Assembly: GCA_910579845.1 (NCBI GenBank) | Contig: CAJTWL010000010.1 | Coordinates: 26,293 to 90,292 of the forward strand | Length of the DNA: 64,000 nt | Origin: an uncultured Muribaculaceae bacterium | GTDB taxonomy: Bacteria; Bacteroidota; Bacteroidia; Bacteroidales; Muribaculaceae | Direction of reading: 5' to 3' | In this document: piece by piece, positions 37,669 through 45,401 of the stretch | How the letters are laid out: each line of letters opens with the position of its first letter | Position numbering within the stretch: position 1 is the first letter of the stretch | Position numbers and translations under genes: made by a program | Notes under the pieces: model-generated | The model's input: only the letters and a program-made list of their open reading frames with translations | Databases searched by the model: none | What the model was told of the DNA's origin: nothing

Positions 37669-38883
37669 TCACTTTGCCTCCGGCAATTCTATTCTGAATG
37701 TAGTACCCACACCTATCTCCGACTCTTTTACATATATTTTACCTTTATGATACTCCTCTACAATTCTTTTTACAAGCGTAAGTCCGAGACCCCAGCCACG
37801 TTTCTTGGTAGTATATCCTGGATTAAACACCGTCTTGAAATTCTTTTTGGCAATGCCTTTCCCCGTATCCCTGACCTCAATCCAGATTATATTACGTTCA
37901 GAACCGGTGGTAATGTCAAGCAGACCTTCTCCCTGCATCGCATCGACAGCATTCTTTGTAAGATTCTCCATCACCCATTCCACAAGCGGTCGTGACAACA
38001 ACACACCATAATCGTCTTCCGACAAATGCAACCGTATTTCAACTTTTCCGGAGACACGGCTTTTCATATAGTCGAGTGATTTCCCAATCACTTCATTTAT
38101 ATACTCGAGCTGCATCTCGGGACGCGATCCGATTTTGGAAAACCTGTTTGCTATAACCGACAACCGTTTCACATCCTTATCAATCTCATCGGTAATCTCC
38201 CTCCCCACTCCGGTGGTCTGCAGATATTCTGTCCAAGCCATCAATGATGATATCGGCGTACCCAACTGATGGGCGGTTTCTTTAGACAGACCGACCCACA
38301 CACGATTCTGTTCCGCACGTTTTGTATAAACCATCGCAAGATAGATTATAAGAGCGAGCATGACCATAACGGTCATCTGTATATACGGATACACACTTAG
38401 ATTCTTAAGCAATTTTGAATCTTCGAAATATATATATTGATTCTCTCCGCCATACAATTCCACTTCAATAAAATGACGGTTGCTTTTGGAAAGCGACTTC
38501 AGTGCACTCCCGTTGGCAGCCCTGATAAGCCGGTTGCTAAGGTATTCCTTGTTTTTGGTTGAAAGTTCTGTAAAAACAGACTTATCCTCATCGCCTCTTT
38601 CAGGCAACTGGAAATTCCTGAATTCAGATATATTGAAATTTTTGTCACATATCAGGACCGGAATGGAATTATTCTGAGAAATGATACCAAGCAGAAATTC
38701 AAGATCCGAGCCAACATCAGCTGTCGCAAGGCGTTCCGTAGCTTTCGCCCATATATCCATACGATCACGCTCTTGATTAGCCAGCTGCTTGATGAGATTG
38801 TTGCTTACCAACAAGAAGATTATCACCACAATAGCTGCTACAGTGATGCCAATCATTTTCCCTGTCCGCTTATCCATCATCAA
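37669..38883 (-). CDS. Membrane sensor histidine kinase without adjacent regulator
   Basis: About 404 aa; the ATG at 38883, 38880 or 38877 can start it (MMMDK). One helix at about 11-32, an extracytoplasmic sensor part of about 130 residues and a second helix near 168-190. The dimerisation box is GLSKETAHQLGTPISSLMAW (phospho-acceptor His in AHQLGTP). The ATPase domain has ENLTKNAVDAM (N box), DTGKGI (G1) and GWGLGLTLVKRIVEE (G2). No response regulator is nearby. It is the last gene of the psd-pssA-DUF4834-HAD run, 34 bp after the HAD gene, so an envelope or lipid signal is a reasonable guess. Confidence 0.92.
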   Translation of the reverse strand: MMMDKRTGKMIGITVAAIVVIIFLLVSNNLIKQLANQERDRMDIWAKATERLATADVGSDLEFLLGIISQNNSIPVLICDKNFNISEFRNFQLPERGDEDKSVFTELSTKNKEYLSNRLIRAANGSALKSLSKSNRHFIEVELYGGENQYIYFEDSKLLKNLSVYPYIQMTVMVMLALIIYLAMVYTKRAEQNRVWVGLSKETAHQLGTPISSLMAWTEYLQTTGVGREITDEIDKDVKRLSVIANRFSKIGSRPEMQLEYINEVIGKSLDYMKSRVSGKVEIRLHLSEDDYGVLLSRPLVEWVMENLTKNAVDAMQGEGLLDITTGSERNIIWIEVRDTGKGIAKKNFKTVFNPGYTTKKRGWGLGLTLVKRIVEEYHKGKIYVKESEIGVGTTFRIELPEAK

Positions 38884-38917
38884 GATATTAATTTCGCATT
38901 AAGACACATACTCTGTA

Positions 38918-39754
38918 TCACTTGAAATCATGAATAAAACGAGCTACACTGTTTTCGGTATTCGGACCTATGACCAGATCTGCAGCGGCTTTAACCTCCG
39001 GCAAAGCATTCTCTACAGCTACAGCCACATCCGCAATCTCAAACATCGGCAGATCGTTTATATTATCGCCGAATGCCACCACGCGCTTTGCTCCTGTCCG
39101 GGCTTTCATTTGCTTAATGGCTTCCGCCTTTGTCGCTTTAGGTGAGAAAGCCTCCATTATTCCTATTTCCGGACCAAATATATCGTGATAGAACTGCGGA
39201 CGCAGATTATCTATCCGAAGCGCATCCTTATAAACGGATTCGGCATTCCCGGTTGGCTGCATACCATAGCATAATATTGTCTTGTCAAGATTATCCGGCA
39301 ACGTTTCTTTCCCTTCAGGATCTATATAAAAACGTTTATAAGGTGAGTTGATTCTCTCCTCAATGAAACTGCGTTCTATACTGTTGAACCGATTCCCGAC
39401 ATGATAAATCCTTATCAGATTATCGACAAGAGTAAAAAGGAAGATCGGGAATTCATGGGAATGAAGCAACTCCACAAACTTCCCGACAGCCACAGGATCT
39501 ATATATTTCAGTTCCGAATAACTGTTGTCAGACTTGTCCCATATCGCAGCTCCAGTCATCACTATTGCAGGAAGACGCATCTCCACATCATTCAATATAT
39601 GAGAAACTGTAGCAGGCGTGCGGGCTGTAGCGATGGTAAAGAGTTTCCCATCTGAAATGCTTTTGTTAAGCAATCCGATTGTCTCAGCCGAAAGCCTGGA
39701 ATCCGGTTGAAGCAATGTTCCGTCCAAATCACTTACAAATATTGTATCAGACAT
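38918..39754 (-). CDS. HAD-superfamily hydrolase, Cof type
   Basis: A 278-aa cytosolic phosphatase-like protein. Motif I is FVSDLDGTLLQP with the nucleophile Asp, motif II-like TARTPATVS, and motif IV GDNINDLPMF near the C-terminus. The large type-C2 cap between them is typical of Cof/YwpJ phosphatases of sugar phosphates or flavin and thiamine precursors. It starts 6 bp after DUF4834, so co-transcription is likely. The substrate cannot be told. Confidence 0.92.
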   Translation of the reverse strand: MSDTIFVSDLDGTLLQPDSRLSAETIGLLNKSISDGKLFTIATARTPATVSHILNDVEMRLPAIVMTGAAIWDKSDNSYSELKYIDPVAVGKFVELLHSHEFPIFLFTLVDNLIRIYHVGNRFNSIERSFIEERINSPYKRFYIDPEGKETLPDNLDKTILCYGMQPTGNAESVYKDALRIDNLRPQFYHDIFGPEIGIMEAFSPKATKAEAIKQMKARTGAKRVVAFGDNINDLPMFEIADVAVAVENALPEVKAAADLVIGPNTENSVARFIHDFK

Positions 39755-39760
39755 CTCCTG

Positions 39761-40063
39761 TTATTTCTTGGTGTCATCGGTGTCTTCTTTGATCTCGACA
39801 AAGTCGACATCCTCCGCATATTGCTGCATAGCTTTCACTATGTCGTCCGCTGCAGTCTCTCTCTTCTGTTGTGCTTCCGAATGTTTTGTACGTTCCTGAT
39901 ATTTCTGGCGTGCACGCTCCTCTTCTTTACGAGAGGGCATACCGAACATCCTGCGAATGGCATTCTCCGCTCTCCGTGCCATGAACTGTCTTAACCACGC
40001 AACAATCTGAGGCCAGAAAAAAAACAACAGAAGGATTATTATAATCAGTATTATAGAAGACAT
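39761..40063 (-). CDS. DUF4834-type small membrane protein
   Basis: A 100-aa protein: a strongly hydrophobic N-terminal helix (MSSIILIIIILLLFFFWPQI), then a basic amphipathic stretch (RQFMARRAENAIRRMFG) and a charged, coiled-coil-like tail (RKEEERARQKYQERTKHSE). This pattern matches the DUF4834 family of Bacteroidales, which I recall next to phosphatidylserine genes. It lies 31 bp behind pssA. A role in placing or regulating phospholipid synthesis is possible but unproven. Confidence 0.8.
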   Translation of the reverse strand: MSSIILIIIILLLFFFWPQIVAWLRQFMARRAENAIRRMFGMPSRKEEERARQKYQERTKHSEAQQKRETAADDIVKAMQQYAEDVDFVEIKEDTDDTKK

Positions 40064-40094
40064 AATTTGGTTGTATTAATTTAGAAAAGCAGAA

Positions 40095-40796
40095 TCAGTC
40101 CTTATTTTGCAACAAGCCGTAAAAAATGTAGGCGACTATAACCCACATCAAACCGGGAACCTGCATGAACACCAGGAGCAAAACTGTCGTGGCTATCAAC
40201 AGCCAGCGAAACTGATTCCCTTTCCACCCGAAACTTTTGAACTTTAACGAGAACAACTTTAACGGAGACACCATAAGCCAGCTCTCGAACAGAATTATAG
40301 GCAACAGAAGATACCAATTGAGCATCGGCTCCGCACTATTCCGACAAAGTGCGACAAAACCTATCCAAAATATGGCATTAGCAGGAATCGGAAGTCCTAT
40401 AAAGCTTGTAGTCTGCCGAGTATCGATATTGAATTTTGCAAGACGAAGCACGCCGGCAACCGGTATGAGCAATGAAAACCATGCCATCCAATTCTCCGGA
40501 GCACACTCCTGTATATAATTGAAAAGCATCATTGCAGGGGCGACCCCGAAACTCACTCCGTCACATAGTGAATCCAGTTCTTTACCAAGATCGGAATAAG
40601 CTCCAAGAAGACGTGCGGCGAAACCATCCATAAAATCCATCACCGCGGCGATGCCTATGAAAATAGACGCCCACGAGTAGCCGTCAAGCCCCCATAACGG
40701 ATCTCCTGCCCTAAAAGCACAAATTACAGCCACACATCCGGCGGCGATATTCATGCAGGTGATACTGTTGGGGATATTCTTTACTATAATGTTCAT
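40095..40796 (-). CDS. pssA: CDP-diacylglycerol-serine O-phosphatidyltransferase
   Basis: A 233-aa integral membrane enzyme that makes phosphatidylserine from CDP-diacylglycerol and serine. The CDP-alcohol phosphotransferase signature is MDFMDGFAARLLGAYSDLG followed by KELDSLCD, giving the D-x2-D-G-x2-A-R-x8-G-x3-D-x3-D pattern. About six to eight helices. It overlaps psd by 4 bp (40793-40796), so the two steps to phosphatidylethanolamine are translationally coupled. Confidence 0.95.
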   Translation of the reverse strand: MNIIVKNIPNSITCMNIAAGCVAVICAFRAGDPLWGLDGYSWASIFIGIAAVMDFMDGFAARLLGAYSDLGKELDSLCDGVSFGVAPAMMLFNYIQECAPENWMAWFSLLIPVAGVLRLAKFNIDTRQTTSFIGLPIPANAIFWIGFVALCRNSAEPMLNWYLLLPIILFESWLMVSPLKLFSLKFKSFGWKGNQFRWLLIATTVLLLVFMQVPGLMWVIVAYIFYGLLQNKD

Positions 40797-41461
40797 TTTT
40801 TTGTTTTCAAAATTGCCACAGGCGTCACACCACCCCGTGTAATATCTCCTACTTTCAGCAATATATCGGCATCCAGAGGAAGATAAATGTCAACTCTTGA
40901 ACCGAATTTAATAAATCCGAGGTGCTCATCAATGGAAGCCCTATCGTTCTTGTGTGCATATGTCACTATTCTGCGAGCCATAGCACCCGCTATCTGGCGC
41001 ACAGTTATACGGTTGCCGTCGTCACACAGAATACCGACTGCACTTCTCTCGTTTTCCGTGCTTGCTTTCGGAAGATACGCTGAAAGGAAACGACCGCGGG
41101 TATGCTTCACATACTCAACTTTACCGTCAACAGGAAACCAGTTGGCATGTACATTAAGCGGAGACATAAATACTGAAAACATAATCGCCTCGGAATGAAG
41201 ATATTCATTCTCAGTCACACGTTCTACAGCGACAACTCTGCCATCGACTGAACTGACAACATGGTTGAGACGTTCACCCTTGTAACATCTCACAGGGCAT
41301 CTGAAAAAGTTAAAGACAAATGAATAAACGATCACGGAAACCACACTGAAACATACCGGAATTATCAAAGGGCGCATGAATAGCCACACCGGGATATTAA
41401 GTACTCCCAGCACAATAAACAACAATATCAATATGTTGGTTCCCTCTCTGTGGATTGTCAT
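40793..41461 (-). CDS. psd: Phosphatidylserine decarboxylase, short type
   Basis: A 222-aa proenzyme that decarboxylates phosphatidylserine to phosphatidylethanolamine. Two hydrophobic stretches near the N-terminus (IREG-type start IHREGTNILILLF, then LMRPLIIPVCFSVV) anchor it to the membrane. The self-cleavage site is GFIKFGSRVDIYLP, cut between Gly and Ser to form the pyruvoyl group. MSPLNVHANWFPVDG carries the conserved His. First gene of a five-gene minus-strand unit (psd, pssA, DUF4834, HAD, histidine kinase). The promoter at 41466-41497 puts the start of transcription at about the ATG, so the mRNA may be leaderless. Confidence 0.95.
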   Translation of the reverse strand: MTIHREGTNILILLFIVLGVLNIPVWLFMRPLIIPVCFSVVSVIVYSFVFNFFRCPVRCYKGERLNHVVSSVDGRVVAVERVTENEYLHSEAIMFSVFMSPLNVHANWFPVDGKVEYVKHTRGRFLSAYLPKASTENERSAVGILCDDGNRITVRQIAGAMARRIVTYAHKNDRASIDEHLGFIKFGSRVDIYLPLDADILLKVGDITRGGVTPVAILKTKK

Positions 41462-41465
41462 ATTG

Positions 41466-41497
41466 CAAATTTATACCTTTTTCGTTAATTTTGCAAA
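41466..41497 (-). promoter_or_regulatory. psd operon promoter, apparently leaderless
   Basis: On the minus strand TTTG (41497-41494), a spacer of exactly 20 bp and TAAATTTG (41473-41466) form a consensus promoter. Only CAAT separates the -7 box from the ATG at 41461. Confidence 0.7.
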
Positions 41498-41576
41498 GTA
41501 AGTAAGTAGTAAAAATAGATGCACATGCAAACTGTTAAGATTTATTAAGAGTGCGTTTATTCAGAAACTTGCTCTT

Positions 41577-41762
41577 AGAAACTGTTTAAATTTATTACGA
41601 AAAAAATTATATAGTGTTTCTTTCAGGCATTTTGAGTGTCTTTTTGGCTGTTTTCACCAAGTTTCATCGGTCGAAACCGGCAGGTTTCTCCCTCTTCAGC
41701 TTGTAAAAACTTCTCAAAAATACATCTCAAAATCCTCTGAAAATAAATTTAAACAGTTTCTT
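41577..41762 (-). repeat. Hairpin intergenic repeat, copy 2 (186 bp)
   Basis: It runs opposite to copies 1 and 3. The ends 41577-41596 and 41742-41762 are perfect 20-bp inverted repeats (AGAAACTGTTTAAATTTATT). On the minus strand GTTTTTACAAG (from 41710) pairs with CTTGGTGAAAAC (ending at 41650) with one bulged G, and the tip is CGGTTTCGACCG. TTA stands on both outer sides, a possible 3-bp target duplication. A degenerate end-like sequence (ACTGTTAAGATTTATT, about 41531-41546) precedes it. It lies between the divergent psd and yeiH-like genes and fills most of that 335-bp gap. Confidence 0.85.
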
Positions 41763-41796
41763 AAACCAGTTCACCGATACATATACATATTCGAAA

Positions 41797-42807
41797 ATGA
41801 AGAGACATATCAAAAGAGCATTCAACAATATGTTGGTTCTTTCAAGACCCCTTTACTGGATTTTGATTATTTTAATGGTTTTCCCATTTAAACTGTGCTT
41901 TGGTGTTGAAGTTTTCTCCCCGGCCACAGCCCTTTTCCTCGGTCTGATATTCGCTATAGTTTTTGGCATACCATATCCGAAGTTCAATAAGAAACTTTCA
42001 AAATATCTGCTGCAGGCATCTGTAGTCGGACTTGGATTCGGCATGAATCTCCAAAAAAGTTTACAATCAGGGGCTGACGGAATGCTCTTTACCATAGTAT
42101 CAGTAATCGGAGTAATGATGCTTGGCATCATTCTTGGCAAATATCTCAAGATCGGAGAAAAGGCATCTTACCTTATCTCTGCGGGCACCGCGATATGCGG
42201 AGGTTCCGCCATTGCCGCAGTCGGTGGAGTTATGAAAGCGAACGAAAAAAATATGGCTGTGTCACTTGGGGTAATATTCATTCTCAACGCTGTGGCTCTC
42301 TTTATTTTCCCTCCTCTTGGGCATCTGTTCGGGATGTCGCAGGCTCAGTTCGGCACATGGGCCGCGATCGCTATTCATGACACAAGTTCAGTTGTAGGCG
42401 CCGGAGCCGCATATGGCGCCGAAGCATGCGAACTCGCAACTCTAATAAAATGTACCCGTGCTCTCTGGATCATTCCTCTGGCATTCTTTACCATATGGTA
42501 TTTTAGAAAAGACAGAAAGGAAGGACCGGCAAAAGTATCGGTTCCTTGGTTTATTCTTCTTTTTGTCGTTGCTATGGTTATCAATACATATACCCGAGAG
42601 CTATCACCGGCATTCCTGCCCGGTTTCTATGATGCTCTTGTAGACTTAGCCAAGCAGGCACTTGTCGCTGTGCTTTTCGCTATCGGTGCAAGCCTCAGCA
42701 TAGGGGTAATACGCGAAGTCGGTGTAAAGCCGATGCTCCAGGCAATCATACTCTGGATTGCCATCGGAGTCTCAAGTCTTATTATTTGTCTGAATATGGA
42801 TATCTGA
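41797..42807 (+). CDS. YeiH/UPF0324 family putative sulfate exporter
   Basis: A 336-aa membrane protein with about ten helices. Family signatures: LGLIFAIVFGIPYPKF, VVGLGFGMNL, GTAICGGSAIAAVGGVM, and AAIAIHDTSSVVGAGAAYG. The YeiH family is annotated as putative sulfate or other anion exporters in the inner membrane; the substrate is not firmly known. It is the only gene between the psd promoter region and the UbiA-like gene 71 bp downstream, in the same direction. Hairpin repeat copy 2 lies directly upstream, so its promoter must lie in or after the repeat. Confidence 0.88.
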   Translation: MKRHIKRAFNNMLVLSRPLYWILIILMVFPFKLCFGVEVFSPATALFLGLIFAIVFGIPYPKFNKKLSKYLLQASVVGLGFGMNLQKSLQSGADGMLFTIVSVIGVMMLGIILGKYLKIGEKASYLISAGTAICGGSAIAAVGGVMKANEKNMAVSLGVIFILNAVALFIFPPLGHLFGMSQAQFGTWAAIAIHDTSSVVGAGAAYGAEACELATLIKCTRALWIIPLAFFTIWYFRKDRKEGPAKVSVPWFILLFVVAMVINTYTRELSPAFLPGFYDALVDLAKQALVAVLFAIGASLSIGVIREVGVKPMLQAIILWIAIGVSSLIICLNMDI

Positions 42808-42878
42808 TATCCCGGTATTGCTCTCCATATAACACTTTTTCAGAAAGTTTAATTTTCAAATTCTAATTACAACTTGAT

Positions 42879-43838
42879 ATGAATGCTCTGCAGATAATAC
42901 TGAAATCGTGTAGCATATCAACCTTATGGCTCGGTGTAGCATCGGTATCTGCCGGATGCGCCTCGGCAATCGCATATGGATACATAGAGATTTTTCCGGC
43001 TCTACTCTGTTACGCTTTTGCGATTCTGATGCAATGTACCGGAAACATTGGTCACCGATATTATGATGAAAAAAACGGATACGGCGAAAATCTGCGTGAC
43101 GGGATGTCATATGAAGATGACGAGGGCAGACCTGTCCTCTATTGTCTATCAGAAGGACTCAAAGTATTCTCAGGCATCACATTGCTTGTAGGTTTAGGTG
43201 TGCTTATGACATCCGGGTGGTGGACTCTCATACCGGGTGCATTGATAATAGGCATCAACTGGCTCAACAATCATGGAAAATACCCCTGGAGCCGAAGCCT
43301 CTTTTATCCGGTCATTACCTTCATCATATTCGGTCCGATAACTGTAATATCCACCAATCTCGCCATTTGTAGGGCATCCGGCTATCAGGATTTCATCTTG
43401 TCTGACCTGAAACCTGCATTCGTGATGAGTGCAGTGATGGGGCTGATGGCGTTCAATTGTCACATCATATACCGTGCCTCACATGCCATCCTTGGAATTG
43501 GAGTGAGCAAATCTTTCACCGGAGAATATGGAGTAAAAGTAGCTGCCTGGATTCTCGCTGTAAGCACTTTGATATATACTTTTGTCTTAGCGGTAGCTCC
43601 TTTTGAGATATCTCTTTACACAGGATATGGGTTCATAATAATGCCGTTAGTGTCGCTGGTCATCAGCTTTATTTCAATTTATTGGCTGATTAAGAGTCCT
43701 GACCCGACAAAGGCATGGAGATTGTCATTGGTAAATATTGTCATGGTAGGCGTTGCCACACTTATTATCTTCAGTTTTATTGGCTATCCAAATGTGAATG
43801 ATATACCTCACGATGATTTTTTCTTCATTATAAATTAA
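42879..43838 (+). CDS. UbiA-like prenyltransferase family membrane protein, divergent
   Basis: A 319-aa protein with eight or nine hydrophobic segments in the UbiA/MenA arrangement (KSCSISTLWLGVASVSAG opening; LIPGALIIGINWLNNHGKY in the middle). The first Asp-rich loop is GNIGHRYYDEKNGYGE, with one clear Asp where MenA has two or three. The position of the second loop reads FNCHIIYRASHA, lacking the usual Asp. It may therefore be a paralogue with altered or lost prenyl transfer rather than MenA itself. It follows the YeiH-like gene and precedes tRNA-Pro on the same strand. Function uncertain. Confidence 0.6.
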   Translation: MNALQIILKSCSISTLWLGVASVSAGCASAIAYGYIEIFPALLCYAFAILMQCTGNIGHRYYDEKNGYGENLRDGMSYEDDEGRPVLYCLSEGLKVFSGITLLVGLGVLMTSGWWTLIPGALIIGINWLNNHGKYPWSRSLFYPVITFIIFGPITVISTNLAICRASGYQDFILSDLKPAFVMSAVMGLMAFNCHIIYRASHAILGIGVSKSFTGEYGVKVAAWILAVSTLIYTFVLAVAPFEISLYTGYGFIIMPLVSLVISFISIYWLIKSPDPTKAWRLSLVNIVMVGVATLIIFSFIGYPNVNDIPHDDFFFIIN

Positions 43839-43845
43839 AGTGAAC

Positions 43846-43876
43846 TTGCAAAAATCTAAAAAATATATTAATTTTG
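43846..43876 (+). promoter_or_regulatory. tRNA-Pro promoter
   Basis: TTG (43846-43848), a 20-bp spacer and TAATTTTG (43869-43876) match the Bacteroidetes consensus. The mature tRNA begins 17 nt further on. Confidence 0.8.
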
Positions 43877-43892
43877 CATTCGCAAACTGATT

Positions 43893-43966
43893 CGGGGTGT
43901 AGCACAGTTGGCTAGCGCGCTACGTTCGGGACGTAGAGGTCGGGCGTTCGAGTCGCCTCACCCCGA
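43893..43966 (+). tRNA. tRNA-Pro (anticodon CGG)
   Basis: 74 nt. Acceptor stem CGGGGTG / CACCCCG with discriminator A; anticodon stem CTACG / CGTAG around the loop TTCGGGA, anticodon CGG at 43927-43929 for codon CCG. The T-arm is GGGCG TTCGAGT CGCCT. CCA is not encoded. It has its own promoter and terminator. Confidence 0.97.
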
Positions 43967-43970
43967 CAGT

Positions 43971-44009
43971 AAAAGGGCTTGGAATCCATTATAATTCCAA
44001 GCCCTTTTT
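43971..44009. terminator. Terminator of tRNA-Pro and the converging phosphatase gene
   Basis: AAAAGGGCTTGGAAT pairs with ATTCCAAGCCCTTTT across about 8 nt, followed by a T-run on the plus strand and a U-run on the minus strand. Confidence 0.92.
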
Positions 44010-44059
44010 ATATTCACCGGGAACAAAACAAATATTCCATATGCTCCCGGATTGTTTCT

Positions 44060-45382
44060 TTATTTTACATCATCACAAATTTTCAGCAAGTGATCACTGA
44101 GTTTCTGCCAGTCATAATAACCTGGAGCGACTGTAGATTCCTCAATTCCATTAAGCAATACCGGCTGCTCGTGAAGCCTGAACCCGGCAAGTACCTTTCC
44201 CTTCTTGTCTTTAAAGAGTATCATCTGAAGATTCCCTGCCATAGGTGTAAGCTCATCACCATGCCATACTTCTGCAACATTTCTGATACCTGCGGCTCTT
44301 GCATCCGCACCTTTCACTCCTAAAAAGGCTATCAACTTGAGAAGACCGGTATCATGACCGAAACGCAAATCCGCAGAAACACCATTCCCCGCAAGCGACT
44401 CATTGGCTTTATTTACAAAATCGCGCACGAGATTCACAGAGCTTTTAGGACCGCAACCATCCGTTAGAACAGCATTGCCATGACGCACATACAAACGATA
44501 ATTACTTACAAGCCACTGGTTATAAAGATCCTCCGGTTCAAAAACATCCATTATATTTTCGCCTATCTCTTCGACATTCTGCAAAGAAGTGGCTATTTCT
44601 CGTATATAATTCATCATTGTGCCGAGGTTCTCTACCTTGCTTATATCTTTAAACAGCTGTCTTGCCGAGGATTCAGACCTCTGCAGGGAATCAATAAGTG
44701 GCTGACTTCCCACTCTCCAGATTGAATCGCTGTCTTCGAGTCGCTGTGCACATGGAGTCTTATATATTATTATATCCATGTCTTTTGGAGATGCATGCCG
44801 GAGAACAGTCAGTTTAGGATTGTTCTCTTTCAGTCCTTCGGAAAATGCCGCCATCGACATAATGCAACGCTGAACCATCGAACTGCGAGCCTGTACGGTA
44901 TCACCGTCTTCGAACAGACTTGGGAACCGTTTGTACATACGGGCAGCTATTGCCTTATGCTGCCTTGTCCCAAGTCTGGACAGTTCTCCTATATGTCCCT
45001 CGGTGACAGCCTCACTCTTGCGTACAACCCTAAGCATATTCTTACCTTTTTCGGTGAGATTATCAATTTTTTCCTGTGGTTCGAGCAACTTGAGCAATCT
45101 TGGATGATACTTTGTACTCAACACATATCTGGAACCATGGCGTCCGTAATGGCTTATATAAACCGGCTCATATCCATCAGGTACAGGCGCAAGAGAGTCA
45201 GTTGTGAAAGGGTACGCAAAATACATCCCACCTGCCCGCTCGGGAGTGGAATAGATTGCGGCACGATGCCCTTTATCACAGGTATTCTGCGTTGTGCATT
45301 TACCGTTACACCCCTCGTGGGCAAACACCGATCCACCGATCGCAAACATTCCGGCAAAAAGCCAGATCTTAATCATTCTCAT
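44060..45382 (-). CDS. Secreted histidine-type phosphatase (clade 2)
   Basis: A 440-aa protein with a signal peptide (MRMIKIWLFAGMFAIGGSVFA). The catalytic RHGxR motif is ISHYGRHGSRYV (phospho-histidine acceptor) and the second active-site segment is DLRFGHDTGLLKL, an HD type rather than HAE. In between lie ARSSMVQRCIMSM and a helical cap domain. Clade-2 members include phytases, glucose-1-phosphatases and MINPP; gut Bacteroidales export MINPP-like enzymes. It lies 19 bp behind a paralogue of equal length, probably a tandem duplication. Phosphate scavenging, perhaps from inositol or sugar phosphates, is likely; the exact substrate is not visible. Confidence 0.9.
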   Translation of the reverse strand: MRMIKIWLFAGMFAIGGSVFAHEGCNGKCTTQNTCDKGHRAAIYSTPERAGGMYFAYPFTTDSLAPVPDGYEPVYISHYGRHGSRYVLSTKYHPRLLKLLEPQEKIDNLTEKGKNMLRVVRKSEAVTEGHIGELSRLGTRQHKAIAARMYKRFPSLFEDGDTVQARSSMVQRCIMSMAAFSEGLKENNPKLTVLRHASPKDMDIIIYKTPCAQRLEDSDSIWRVGSQPLIDSLQRSESSARQLFKDISKVENLGTMMNYIREIATSLQNVEEIGENIMDVFEPEDLYNQWLVSNYRLYVRHGNAVLTDGCGPKSSVNLVRDFVNKANESLAGNGVSADLRFGHDTGLLKLIAFLGVKGADARAAGIRNVAEVWHGDELTPMAGNLQMILFKDKKGKVLAGFRLHEQPVLLNGIEESTVAPGYYDWQKLSDHLLKICDDVK

Positions 45383-45401
45383 ATGTTTTGTCCGTTAAGT
45401 T

